From contig JASANZ010002004.1 of the NCBI GenBank assembly GCA_030849805.1, forward strand, positions 1 through 31,936: a stretch of 31,936 nt of DNA. The letters are read 5' to 3'. Within the stretch, counting starts at the first letter, position 1, and each line of letters opens with the position of its first letter. The stretch comes from Sergeia podlipaevii. Lineage: Eukaryota > Euglenozoa > Kinetoplastea > Trypanosomatida > Trypanosomatidae. The position numbers and the translations under genes were made by a program. The notes under the pieces were generated by a model. That model saw nothing but the letters and a program-made list of their open reading frames with translations, searched no databases and was not told the origin of the DNA. This document shows positions 1 to 8,978 of this stretch, piece by piece.

Positions 1-801
1 TGAGACAGCGCTCTATGAAAAGGAAAGGAGGGAGGGAACGCAATGCATATAAAATGAAGGACTCTTGTTTCGCCCCTAGCCCTCCCCTCCGGCATTTCGT
101 TTCGAAGCACGTAGCTTTGGAGGCTGTCCAAGAACCGCATGGGAAAAGAAAAATTAACATTGGGAAGTCCCAATTTGCGCTAGCAAAAATAAAAAAAATG
201 TACGCATGTGCATTTTGCCACAAGCAAAGAACAAAAAGAGTTACGCTCTCGGTGAACATGCATGCGCTGAGAGATACGTGCGTATGTGCTTAATTGATTA
301 CATAAGTACTCCTTTAAAAAAAAAAGAAAAAAGAACAAGAACAGAAAGGGGTTCAAGAGAACAGCAACAGGAAATGAAAAAGAAGAGATATTCTACTTCT
401 CCTTATTCTGTGAGTTCCCTTTCCACCTTTCTAATATTCTTGTCTGATATGCTTCTTTATATATTTCTTTGTTTCGTTTTCCTTGCTGTTGATATATGGG
501 GGTGTAAATTAGCCTTCGCTTTTGGCGCTTTGCTGATTTTTTTTAATGTATATATTCATGTAGTTATGGTCCTGTCCGTTTTGCTTTTCCTTCTCTGATA
601 CACTCACTCGTGAGACACAGAAATGAGTACATATCCGCAGCTTCGTTTTCCTCTCTCTCCTGCCTGTCAGGCAATCTGATGTGCCCATTCATATAATACG
701 GTTTTTCAATTCTGACACACACACACACACACGCACGAGACCAAAACAAAAAAGAAAAAGATAAATGAGAGGGGAAGGATCACAGCTTTCTCCTGCGTGA
801 G
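1..801. other. Intergenic, downstream of the MFS transporter gene
   Basis: This stretch lies 3' of the transporter gene in the direction of transcription and probably carries its 3' UTR and polyadenylation region. It contains A-runs, T-rich segments and an AC dinucleotide tract at 715-732. A plus-strand open frame at 206-598 is present, but its second half is a monotonous hydrophobic translation of T-rich DNA and it opposes the transcription direction. I see no gene here. Confidence 0.6.
715..732. repeat. (AC)9 microsatellite
   Basis: Nine uninterrupted AC units lie about 70 bases past the stop codon of the transporter gene, so the transcript would carry a GU tract early in its 3' UTR. Confidence 0.85.
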
Positions 802-3057
802 CTAAGAAAACACCTCCGCGTTGTGAGCATCGCTTAAAGATGAACGCGCGTTGGAGCACATCTCCGCCGCATCTTCCCGGAGCGCTGTCATATCGCCTTC
901 TCCCTCACGCGCCTCCATCCCATCCTCTAAAGCAAACTCCTCAGCGTTCTCAGCAGCAATAGCCTCCTCGCGCAGTTTCGCACGTTCGGCAAGCACCTTG
1001 CGGCAGTAGTTGCGGTAAGAGAAGTGGATGTACACGTTAGAGATGAAGGCCGTGCAAGCAAGCCCAAGCAACACGCACATGGGCATCAGCACACACTTCT
1101 TGCCAAAGCACAGATTGTCGCTGCGGTTCTGCTTGTCCGCCTGCACCGCATACCACTCACCATACAGAAACTTGTTGAGCGCGATGGAGGAAGCCATAGA
1201 AGCAAGAAAGCAGAAGTTGTAGTGCTTCGCCACATCCTTCGCGTAGATGGTGCGCATCACCAGCACAAGCGTCGCGGCAAGGAACCCGTTGCCCAGGGCA
1301 GCAATCACGTAGGGGAGGGGCAAGACACGACCAGGGAGGGTAAGGAACAGGATAATGGTGATGATGATGGAGCCGGTGGGGAAGAACAAGGCAATAGTGA
1401 TGGGGATGCGCTCCTCGGCCTTCCGTTTCTGAGTCCACACCTCAAAGTACGACATGAGCAGACGACCCACAGCACTCCCCACACCGTTCAGCACCGTCAG
1501 CAGCGTGCTCATGGAGGTGTCGGGCATCTTTCCGTCCAACGCACCGAACAGGAAACTGGCATTAAAGATGATAACAAACTCAGCACCAACAACAGCAAAA
1601 AAGGTCCAGAAAAGAGCCCAGAGACGTACGGTGAGTAAATTCTGTAGGAAGGTGGTCTGGTACTGCGGAGCGATGTAATCAATCTCTGTCTCAACGACAG
1701 CAGGAACAGCTCGCTGCTGCTGCTTCTTCTCATCGTCAATAGGCTCGCCTCTGCCNATGGACTTGTCGGGCATCTTTCCGTCCAACGCACCGAGCAGGAA
1801 ACTGGCATTAAAGATGATAACAAACTCGGCACCGACGATAGATAAGAAAGTCCAAAACAGGGCCCACAAGCGAATCGTACGGAGACTCTGCAGGAAGGTG
1901 GTCTGGTACTGCGGAGCGATATAGTCGAGTTCCGTCTCGACAACACCTGCGGCTGGCTGCTGCTGTCCTGGCTTTTTAAGATCGTCCTCGTCCTCGTCTA
2001 TGGGCTCAAACGCCTCACTAATATCCGCGGAGTTGCCATAGCCTTTGGCTTGTTCAACGTGCATCACCTCCACGTCGTCACGAATATCATTGGTAGTGGT
2101 CTCCGCAGCTGAAGCTACCATCATCTCCTCCTCCCGCCTATGGTCTCGCTCGAGGCAGGGCACACGGGCAGGAAAGGCAACAAATGTGTAGATCAAAGTA
2201 ACGACCGCTGCAACAATCGCGAAGGCTATCTTGGCATTGCGGTTGAGGTTCAAATAGTTCACGAGAGCGCTCTGAAGAGGCAGGTAGACAATCAGAAAGA
2301 TGAGAATAATAAAGCCGTAGTAGAAGCGCCACATGTGAGGCTTCTGCTTGAGGTACTGCGCTTGGCCAGCCTCGCGCCTTTCTCGCTCTTCGAGAGAGAG
2401 CTTCCGCTTCTGGTACTGTGTAAGGTGGTACTCAGGGAGGCGCATAAAGATAATGCACAGGCCGCCGACAACGATAGCAAGGGCCATCAAGAAGTAGAAG
2501 TAGGCTTCATAGTTCTTGCCAAAGAAACCCAACTGAATGCAGCCAACGATGGCGGAGCCAAGACCAATGAAGGTCTTGAGCAGCGCGATAACAGGGCCCT
2601 TGTTGGTTGGGAAGTAACTTGGTACTGTCACACAGCACGAAAGGTCGAAGAGACAGCAACCGAGCCCCATGAGCGCATTGAAAATGCTGATTGTCGCCAC
2701 AGAGCCATGAATTTTGCCTGCAAAGCACTGCGCCAGAAGAATGGTGCCCAGACTGAAGTACAGCGTCGCCAAGATAGTAATAGGAAGGGGACCAAGAAAA
2801 TCATACAAGAAGGCGTAGGGAATCACAAAGTACTGAACGGCGAGACCGACAGTGGAGATGGTCGTCATATCGCGCTGCGAAAAGTTGTATCGTCTTTGCA
2901 GTTCCTGAGCAATAAGATTGAAAGCATAGCTGAGAGAGCAGCAGATGCATCCGAAGGAACCAAGTACAAGAATGGCGAAACGCCTGATGTCACTGATAGG
3001 CTTCTGTGGGGTCTGCGCCAGGACCTTGATGTAAATTTCTTCCTCAGGGGATGCCAT
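802..3057 (-). CDS. Nodulin-like MFS transporter (model carries an internal duplication at an assembly N)
   Basis: This is a multi-pass membrane transporter of the major facilitator superfamily, nodulin-like branch as found in trypanosomatids; the substrate cannot be read from sequence. The N-terminal half has six clear hydrophobic segments at about residues 27-49, 66-88, 91-112, 120-143, 155-179 and 184-206. A charged loop (KRKLSLEERERRE) follows, then two more segments at about 245-270 and 276-295, an acidic hydrophilic loop, and the C-terminal membrane bundle. The C-terminal tail is Glu/Ala-rich and cytosolic-looking. The start is an ATG with no alternative Met before residue 64. The 751-residue length is inflated: a block of about 82 codons containing the helix RLWALFWTF...GAEFVIIFNASF occurs twice, separated by an undetermined base (residue 434). 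Removing one copy gives about 669 residues, closer to what I expect for this family. Family is confident; the exact protein is not. Confidence 0.85.
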   Translation of the reverse strand: MASPEEEIYIKVLAQTPQKPISDIRRFAILVLGSFGCICCSLSYAFNLIAQELQRRYNFSQRDMTTISTVGLAVQYFVIPYAFLYDFLGPLPITILATLYFSLGTILLAQCFAGKIHGSVATISIFNALMGLGCCLFDLSCCVTVPSYFPTNKGPVIALLKTFIGLGSAIVGCIQLGFFGKNYEAYFYFLMALAIVVGGLCIIFMRLPEYHLTQYQKRKLSLEERERREAGQAQYLKQKPHMWRFYYGFIILIFLIVYLPLQSALVNYLNLNRNAKIAFAIVAAVVTLIYTFVAFPARVPCLERDHRREEEMMVASAAETTTNDIRDDVEVMHVEQAKGYGNSADISEAFEPIDEDEDDLKKPGQQQPAAGVVETELDYIAPQYQTTFLQSLRTIRLWALFWTFLSIVGAEFVIIFNASFLLGALDGKMPDKSXGRGEPIDDEKKQQQRAVPAVVETEIDYIAPQYQTTFLQNLLTVRLWALFWTFFAVVGAEFVIIFNASFLFGALDGKMPDTSMSTLLTVLNGVGSAVGRLLMSYFEVWTQKRKAEERIPITIALFFPTGSIIITIILFLTLPGRVLPLPYVIAALGNGFLAATLVLVMRTIYAKDVAKHYNFCFLASMASSIALNKFLYGEWYAVQADKQNRSDNLCFGKKCVLMPMCVLLGLACTAFISNVYIHFSYRNYCRKVLAERAKLREEAIAAENAEEFALEDGMEAREGEGDMTALREDAAEMCSNARSSLSDAHNAEVFS
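1511..1755 (-). repeat. Duplicated MFS segment, copy A (3'-side copy in the gene)
   Basis: This block aligns with 1757-2014 at an offset of 246 bases. It encodes the hydrophilic loop end, VVETEIDYIAPQYQTTFLQ, and the helix up to GALDGKMPD. The copies differ at many synonymous and some non-synonymous sites: EID against ELD, QNLLTVRL against QSLRTIRL, and the Q-rich loop is shorter in copy A. They are therefore diverged paralogous or allelic sequences, not a recent exact duplication. Copy A continues smoothly into the C-terminal half of the transporter. Confidence 0.85.
1756..1756. other. Undetermined base (N) at the duplication junction
   Basis: The only ambiguous base I noticed in the window sits exactly between the two copies of the MFS segment. 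That position is what one would expect where two overlapping but non-identical contigs or reads were abutted. The reading frame happens to remain open across it. Confidence 0.95.
1757..2014 (-). repeat. Duplicated MFS segment, copy B (5'-side copy in the gene)
   Basis: This is the partner of 1511-1755. It is continuous with the N-terminal half of the transporter and ends at GKMPDKS immediately before the N. Its acidic and Gln-rich loop (DEDEDDLKKPGQQQ) is about four codons longer than that of copy A. The outer boundary at 2014 is approximate, because similarity fades in the loop. Confidence 0.8.
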
Positions 3058-3644
3058 AGTGTTGACCAGCAGAGGAGAAAGATGAAGGAAGGAGGAGGAA
3101 GGGAGGGGGGAAAAAAAGAAAAAAATGTGTCCTGTTGGGTGGTTAGCACTAGAAAAAAAGCTTTATGGTGCGATTGTAGTTAAGGAGAGAATTTCTAGCG
3201 GTGGGAAGCGACAAGATGGGTTGCCCTATCTTGAGAGGAAAAGAAATATATACACTAGACACACTACAAATGTGAATCAGAATAATAACAATAATAACAG
3301 AAATAGATATGATGGAGAGAGCAAAATATGCATATGTTATTCAACAGTGATAATCGAAAGAAGGCAGAAAATATAATAAGAGTAATAAAAAAAAATCAAT
3401 AAAGAAGAAAAAGCATATAGTGCCAGTATTTAGGTGTTATGTATAAATAAAAATGTGTTGCAAGCTCCACCCATATGTGGAGGCGTGCATATATGGGCAC
3501 GCACACACACAACACTCCCCCTTGGCTTTGCTGTCAATAAAAAAAATAAAAAGAAGAAGAAAAAAATCCAACATCGCGTGTGCTCCCCTTTCATATGTGT
3601 GTACGTCCATCCCCTCTTTTCTTTTCCTTCGCGGAATCTATATA
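3058..3644. other. Intergenic between orphan gene and MFS gene
   Basis: This contains the transporter's 5' leader (up to about 3150) and the downstream region of the 1357-residue gene. A strongly purine-rich plus strand at 3071-3125 means a CU-rich leader in the transcript. The remainder is A-rich simple sequence. No gene is visible. Confidence 0.55.
3149..3150 (-). promoter_or_regulatory. Candidate spliced-leader acceptor (AG) for the MFS gene
   Basis: On the minus strand an AG follows the tract GCTTTTTTTCT directly. The resulting 5' leader would be about 91 bases and would contain the 55-base CU-rich stretch. There is no AG between that CU-rich stretch and the ATG, so the acceptor for this start codon must lie upstream of it. 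This is inferred from sequence only. Confidence 0.4.
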
Positions 3645-6600
3645 TCATTCGACCATTTCGTAAGTGCGTAGGAGAGAAATCAGCTCGGATAGAGCGTTGC
3701 GCATGTGTGTGGCTCTCTCCTTGCCTATGCCCTCCAACCCTTTCGCAGCAGCAGCGGCAGCCTCCAGTCGTCCCACAATGCACGGCAAGAGGACACTCCG
3801 CACTGGGGTGTATCTCAGATAAGCACGCTTCTCAGCCGGCCAGAACCGCAGCAGCGGCCGCACAATGGTAACAAAGTGAGTTATGCCAGCACACAGTACT
3901 TGGTAGCTCTCCTCCTGTGTCTCAAGAACAGCAGCACGAGTAGCAGGAGTGGCTCCAGTATGCTGCTCTTCATCGACTCCAGCTCCCAAGTTCCCTCCTG
4001 GAGAAGAGGAAGGAAAAGAGCCAGTAGACTCCACTGAAGCGAGGGCGAGAAGATGAAGCAGCCAGCGGCAAAGCAGGTAGCATGTGCTAGCACCAAGTGT
4101 GGCGCAGAGAGCTCGATGAGTGGTGTCCACCACGTCAAATTCGCCACCCTCGTCATCATTATCATCGTGACCATTATTATTATTATTGCGCTCTCCTTGA
4201 ACGGCTCCACAAACCGGCGTACTACGCCCCTTCTTATTGCCATTACTCCTCCTCGACTGCCTCCCCCCTTGCAGCAATGCATAGCACGCACGACCATACG
4301 TTGGCGGGAGCAAGGACAGCCCCGACCGTGCCGCCCCTGTGGCTGCCGAACTTCTGAAGAGAGACGTCAAAGACGACGCCGCAAGGCCTTCCTCACCGTC
4401 CCTGCTGCTCTGAGAGCAACGCTCAGCAGTGGCAAGCACAGCAGCCTTCGTGAGCAATGACCTTGCAAAAGCCTTGGACAGCTCCACCAGTGCACTCGTC
4501 ATCGCCGCACTCAGCGCAGCGGTGCTCCCCCCAGCAGTAGCCAGTATGGCAGGTGTCGTAGTACTAGTAAAGGAAAGCATTGGAGGAGTGTTGAGGTCCC
4601 TCAACAAGGACGGTGGCTTCGCCTCTTGTTTCCGTTGCGCCTGCGGCTGAAGTGGATCATCTCTCATTCTCTTCTCAATCCTGACCGCTGCTGGTGTGAT
4701 AACAGACGCAAATGAGCTGCTGCTGCTGCTGCTGTTGATGCGCGGTGCTCCGCCACTCATACCGCTGCTTCCCTTCGCGACTCTCTCCTCCTGTTGTTGT
4801 TCCTTCTCGTCTCCCCGGGGCTTCAAGCGCAGCACCAGGCGGGGTCGCGGTGCCACCGGCACTACTGGTTGCTCCTGCTGCTGATGTTGTTGCTGCTGAA
4901 GTGTCCCCTCCTCTTCCTCCTCCTCCCTCGCAGCCTCAGCAGTCGTAGCAGTGCTGCCATGCAATGTACTACTGATATGCTTTCTCTTGTTCTCTTTCAC
5001 AACCTTCTCTGTCATGTTGCTGCCCCCTGCTGTAGTGTTGACAGTCGTGAAAGAAGCCTCTTCCTCCTCTTGTCGTTGCTGCGGTGGTAGTAGCTCTTCC
5101 CTGATAAAGTGGCCGACTGCCGTTGCCGGTGCTAGCTGCCCATCATCCTCCACTGGTTCCTGCCCCCCCTCCGTCTTCACTGTCGTCTTCAGCGCCTCAA
5201 TTCTCGTGATGCTTCTGCCTTCAACAACAACGTTTCTTTGCGTGCCATGGATCTCCTCTGCGGTAGTACTGGCCGTCATGTCATCGCTTGCGCCGTGCGT
5301 GGAGCTCTCTCCCTGGTTGCCTGCTAGTGCCACTGAGGGAGCTGGAGCCGAGACTGCTGGAGCCGTCGCAGGCTCGTGAGTAGCAAATGAAGTCTCGCAC
5401 GGGATGCCGCCCATGGCACTGCTGTAGCCGTATACGTCGTAGAGAGTGCCGAGTAGGAGCGCCAGTCCTTCCGTCCGTTCCGCACCTCCGACCCCAGCAC
5501 TAAAGAGACAAGGAGAAGTGTGGTGGCTCTTCTTCTCCTCCTCCTCCTCCTCCCCAAGAGCGGCTGAGGTGCTCAAGCGCCAGACGTTTTCAAGCATTCG
5601 CAGCTGTGCTCGCGGGTGTCGCAGCGCGATGGATGTCACCGCAGCGGGGGACGCTAGCCGGCATGCAACCCACGGAGAGACATGAGAAGAAGAGCCGGGG
5701 GTCACACCAGTAGACTGCTGTGGTGCCGCGCTGAGCAGGTCATCAAGGGTTGGACGAAAGAATGGAGGGGTAAAGGTGAGATCAACGAGGTCCACAAGGG
5801 CGGCAGCAGCAGCAGCAGCGGTAGTAGTGCTAGTGCTAGTGCTACTGCTCCTAGCCTCGGCGCAACTGCAGCCACGCTCAACGGAAGATGACGAATCAGC
5901 AGCAGCAGCAGAGCGGGCCAGAACCGGAAGTCCAGCGAACATGGCCTCCATGAGCCGCGGATGCACAAGGCCTTCTTCAACTGGGGTGAGCGAGCACCGC
6001 ACGTACTGTGCAGCCAGACCTTCCCCGAGACCCACAACCGCCAGTAGTCCCGCCCACGCCACATGGCCAAGCAAGACTGCTACTGTGTCGGACTCCTGTC
6101 CCTCCGTACCCTCGGCTTGCTGTACGCCTGTACTTCCGCTCTCCCTTCTGCTGTCGGTGCTACTGTCGCTTCTTTCGCCAACTATCGCAGCCGCAGGGTA
6201 CCGCTCCATCGCCCTCAGCGAAGCAGCCAGACCTCTCTCTATTGACGCACTCTCCACTACCTCGCCACCTTCGTTGGTCTCACGCTGCTGCGAGTTCTCT
6301 TGCACGTACATCGCCCAAGCGCACATCAGCGCTGTCATGGCACCTTCATAAGTGCCATGACTGTCCTCTCGCAGCCGACGATACACGCGTGCAAACACTT
6401 CCGTATATGAAGTACCCTCCGCGTTTGTAGTAGCAGCAGCGGTACTAGTTGCCAGTGTGTTCGTGTTCATGGCGGTGATAATAGAACTAGTGGTAGAGAG
6501 TCCAACTAGAGGAAACGTCACGGCCTCATGTAAGTATTGCTCAAACCTGCAGGGCAGAAGGTCCGCTGTGCAGCTCCGCAGACCTGATAGCGCGTCAGTA

Positions 6601-7718
6601 CCGCACTCGCCGCCACTAGCAGTAGCATCAGCCATCGCAGCTGCTGGGTAAGACAAGGAAGAAAGAGGGGGCAGCACAAACACAGTCTTTGCATGTGGTT
6701 GACCTTCCTGTGCGGAGTGACACCAGAGCAGCGAAGCCGCCCAGCATTCCAGTCTGCGGGAGTAGTAATAAAAAGGATGAGATGAAGATGGGGATTGACA
6801 ACAGACATCGTGGTCGTCCTCATCGTTGCCTTTTCTCATCTCCAGTTGTGCGTGTACCCTGACAGTCACCTCCTCCATGTTCTTGCCATCCTGTAACTTC
6901 ATCGCAGCAGGCATCACAAGATGGGAAAAAAGACGCTCACGTCGCTTTTTACTAGTGAGTAGCGCATAGAGCGCCAGTAGCGGAGGGAGTCGCGGTAAGC
7001 ACGGCGGTGAACAAGTGCAAGGCCGAGCAGAGGCTGCTGCAAAAGTAGGGCGGTAGCCACTAGAGCAAAATGACTGTGGCGCGGGGAGAAGAAGCGCCTG
7101 GACAAACGCTGATACCTGCGGCGTGCTCTCAAAAAAAGCTCTGCAGCCCGCCTCGCAACTCGATTTGAAATCACAGCAATCAGGGCACGCCTCTCTCTGT
7201 CGTACGCCTCTCTGTGGTCTTCCTCCCTCGCCTCTTCCCCGTACTGAAAGCAGCTGTGCGTATCGTGTCAGACATTCTCCGCACGGAGCCCCCGCTCCCG
7301 CGCGCGTCCACAACCACGTGCGCAGTGTCGCATGCTGAAGAGCCCCGGCTTCTAGGAGAGCAACGATAAGGGATGAATGTGTCTGTGTGAGCGTAGAAGA
7401 GTACAAAGAAGAAAAGGATGAACACCTTGCTTTCCCCTTCGCAACACTCGCTGTCGCCTCCCTTCGTCGACGCTTTTCACCACAGCCGCTTGAGGCGCTA
7501 GCACTGGCAATATCTTTGCCGTCCTCACTATCGGGAAGGATCTTGAGGCAGCCCCGTCGTTGCTCCAGCTGGGAGAGACGAAGGCAACACCATGCCAAGG
7601 CTGCGTCCATGTGCCGCTCATCGGCTCCACTACCTACCAAGGCAGAGGATCTGCCGCAGGTGCCACTGGTACTATGTCTGCATAACGTGTAGATGATATC
7701 CGCCGCATTGCCATCCAT
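3645..7718 (-). CDS. Conserved-looking hypothetical protein, 1357 aa, unknown function
   Basis: I do not recognise this protein. It is a long uninterrupted frame starting at an ATG (MDGNAADIIYTLCRHSTSG). It looks like a mix of helical, Leu/Ala-rich segments separated by low-complexity linkers. Helical parts include about residues 1-60, the region around LLGHVAWAGLLAVVGLGEGLAAQ and the final 180 residues (ATLGASTCYLLCRWLLHLLALASV ... ALSELISLLRTYEMVE). Linkers include Ala/Thr/Ser-rich runs near 620-650, a Glu-rich patch near 720, a Glu/Gln-rich patch near 930-955 and a Ser run near 995. Some leucine-rich stretches are hydrophobic, but I see no clear transmembrane topology, signal peptide or catalytic motif. 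A helical-repeat scaffold is possible but is only an inference. Several antisense frames overlap it and are shadows. Confidence 0.75.
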   Translation of the reverse strand: MDGNAADIIYTLCRHSTSGTCGRSSALVGSGADERHMDAALAWCCLRLSQLEQRRGCLKILPDSEDGKDIASASASSGCGEKRRRREATASVAKGKARCSSFSSLYSSTLTQTHSSLIVALLEAGALQHATLRTWLWTRAGAGAPCGECLTRYAQLLSVRGRGEGGRPQRGVRQREACPDCCDFKSSCEAGCRAFFESTPQVSAFVQALLLPAPQSFCSSGYRPTFAAASARPCTCSPPCLPRLPPLLALYALLTSKKRRERLFSHLVMPAAMKLQDGKNMEEVTVRVHAQLEMRKGNDEDDHDVCCQSPSSSHPFYYYSRRLECWAASLLWCHSAQEGQPHAKTVFVLPPLSSLSYPAAAMADATASGGECGTDALSGLRSCTADLLPCRFEQYLHEAVTFPLVGLSTTSSIITAMNTNTLATSTAAATTNAEGTSYTEVFARVYRRLREDSHGTYEGAMTALMCAWAMYVQENSQQRETNEGGEVVESASIERGLAASLRAMERYPAAAIVGERSDSSTDSRRESGSTGVQQAEGTEGQESDTVAVLLGHVAWAGLLAVVGLGEGLAAQYVRCSLTPVEEGLVHPRLMEAMFAGLPVLARSAAAADSSSSVERGCSCAEARSSSTSTSTTTAAAAAAALVDLVDLTFTPPFFRPTLDDLLSAAPQQSTGVTPGSSSHVSPWVACRLASPAAVTSIALRHPRAQLRMLENVWRLSTSAALGEEEEEEKKSHHTSPCLFSAGVGGAERTEGLALLLGTLYDVYGYSSAMGGIPCETSFATHEPATAPAVSAPAPSVALAGNQGESSTHGASDDMTASTTAEEIHGTQRNVVVEGRSITRIEALKTTVKTEGGQEPVEDDGQLAPATAVGHFIREELLPPQQRQEEEEASFTTVNTTAGGSNMTEKVVKENKRKHISSTLHGSTATTAEAAREEEEEEGTLQQQQHQQQEQPVVPVAPRPRLVLRLKPRGDEKEQQQEERVAKGSSGMSGGAPRINSSSSSSSFASVITPAAVRIEKRMRDDPLQPQAQRKQEAKPPSLLRDLNTPPMLSFTSTTTPAILATAGGSTAALSAAMTSALVELSKAFARSLLTKAAVLATAERCSQSSRDGEEGLAASSLTSLFRSSAATGAARSGLSLLPPTYGRACYALLQGGRQSRRSNGNKKGRSTPVCGAVQGERNNNNNGHDDNDDEGGEFDVVDTTHRALCATLGASTCYLLCRWLLHLLALASVESTGSFPSSSPGGNLGAGVDEEQHTGATPATRAAVLETQEESYQVLCAGITHFVTIVRPLLRFWPAEKRAYLRYTPVRSVLLPCIVGRLEAAAAAAKGLEGIGKERATHMRNALSELISLLRTYEMVE

Positions 7719-7727
7719 TTTTTCCCC

Positions 7728-7729
7728 CT
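7728..7729 (-). promoter_or_regulatory. Candidate spliced-leader acceptor (AG) for the orphan gene
   Basis: On the minus strand an AG follows the T-rich tract CCATTTTTTTATTTAA and precedes the ATG by about 9 bases. Such a short leader is possible but unusual, and an acceptor further upstream is equally plausible. Confidence 0.25.
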
Positions 7730-8426
7730 TTAAATAAAAAAATGGAGGGTATGATCCCTTAAGTCACCTCTAATTTGTGTGTAAGTGAGTCAATATATAT
7801 GTGAGACAGTTTCTGTGATTTTGTAGAATGTTTTCGCACTTACGCATCCAGCAGGCAAAACATAGTAGTGATAAGTCAGCAAAAAAAAAAAAAGAAAGAG
7901 AAACTAAACAAAAACTACATATATATACATGTCATAGAGAAAGGAGGAGGGGAATTTGCAAAAGTAAACAAAAAGATTAATTTCAATAAAACAAATAATA
8001 ATAAATAATAATAATAAACCAACGGAAGCAATAGCAAATTTCCACCTTGTTCCTCTCCCATGTTCATACATCAAAAAAGAATACGTGTCCATTGTCCTTC
8101 TGCATCCTCCTCAAATATATATATATAAAAAAAGAAAAAGAAAAAGAAAAAAGAAAAGGAAAGAAAAAGAAAAACGCACAACAAAAACTTTAGTACTATT
8201 ATTGTATTGTTTACATAATTATTATTATTTTTTTTTTTTTCTAAATGGGTGACAGCAACACTAGTTACAAAGCCAACCGTTTATAAAGCGTTATATTCTT
8301 TCTTTTTTTCCCCTTTTTATGGTGCAAGAAGCACACAAACACACGAAAAAAAAAAAGACACCTCGATGAAGAGAGCTATAACACACAGTCAAAGGCGATA
8401 CAACACGGCCGCGTGCAAGTACGAAC

Positions 8427-8452
8427 ATAATAATAATAATAATAATAATAAA
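8427..8452. repeat. (AAT)n microsatellite
   Basis: About eight trinucleotide units lie between the aminopeptidase and orphan genes, directly beside the GAAAGA repeat. Confidence 0.8.
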
Positions 8453-8456
8453 ATGG

Positions 8457-8500
8457 AAAGAGAAAGAGAAAGAGAAAGAGAAAGAGAAAGAGAGAGAGAG
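8457..8500. repeat. (GAAAGA)n repeat grading into (GA)n
   Basis: About six GAAAGA-type units end in a short GA run. In the sense of transcription this is a CU-rich tract, so besides being a microsatellite it could act as a polypyrimidine tract. That role is speculative. Confidence 0.8.
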
Positions 8501-8676
8501 TGAAGTGAATCTATATATACGTCTACTCAAATATATAAATTTATAAAATGCCCTTCGCACATGTCGTACCAGTTCAATGATACCCGCTACATCATATCTC
8601 GCTGCCTCTCCTTTTCATCTTCTGTTAAATATTATTTTTCTTTCTCCCCTCCCCATATCTCAGTTTCTTGAAACGC

Positions 8677-8700
8677 GCACACATATGCATATATGTGTGC
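8677..8700. repeat. Perfect inverted repeat, 10-bp stem and 4-base loop
   Basis: The arms GCACACATAT and ATATGTGTGC are exact reverse complements separated by GCAT. The hairpin lies about 280 bases past the aminopeptidase stop, probably within its 3' UTR. It may be an RNA structural element, or a by-product of alternating purine-pyrimidine sequence. Confidence 0.7.
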
Positions 8701-8978
8701 ATTTCACTTTGGTGCCAACAAAAAAAAAAGATATGGAAAAATAACAAGATTTTTTAAAAATGCAATACCTTTTTATCTTATTTAGAAAAAAATGTGAAAG
8801 GGGGGATAAAATATTTGCTGTATCATTAAAAATAATAGTTTTATAGAAATCAATAATGTACTCGCTTTCATTCTGTTGTTGTTGTTGTTGCTTTTGCTTT
8901 CTTCTTTTTTTCCTTTTCTTTTCACGATCCTACTGAAGCTCCTCTCCCCCTCGTACTCATCTCTCATAGAAAGGAAGA

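Larger units (their letters stand above)
7719..8978. other. Intergenic between aminopeptidase and orphan gene
   Basis: These 1.26 kb hold the 3' region of the aminopeptidase gene and the leader of the orphan gene. They contain A-runs, an AAT repeat near 8427-8452, a GAAAGA repeat at 8457-8500 and a perfect 10-base-pair inverted repeat at 8677-8700. No open frame has convincing composition. Confidence 0.55.

Noticed and set aside
206..598. Plus-strand open frame of 130 codons with a hydrophobic second half
   Set aside because: It opposes the direction of all other genes, its hydrophobic part is a translation of T-rich sequence, and it matches nothing I recognise.
2140..3183. Long antisense open frame (347 codons) over the MFS gene
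   Set aside because: It overlaps a clear membrane transporter on the other strand and has no recognisable domain. The same holds for the 255-codon antisense frame at 9063-9830 over the aminopeptidase.
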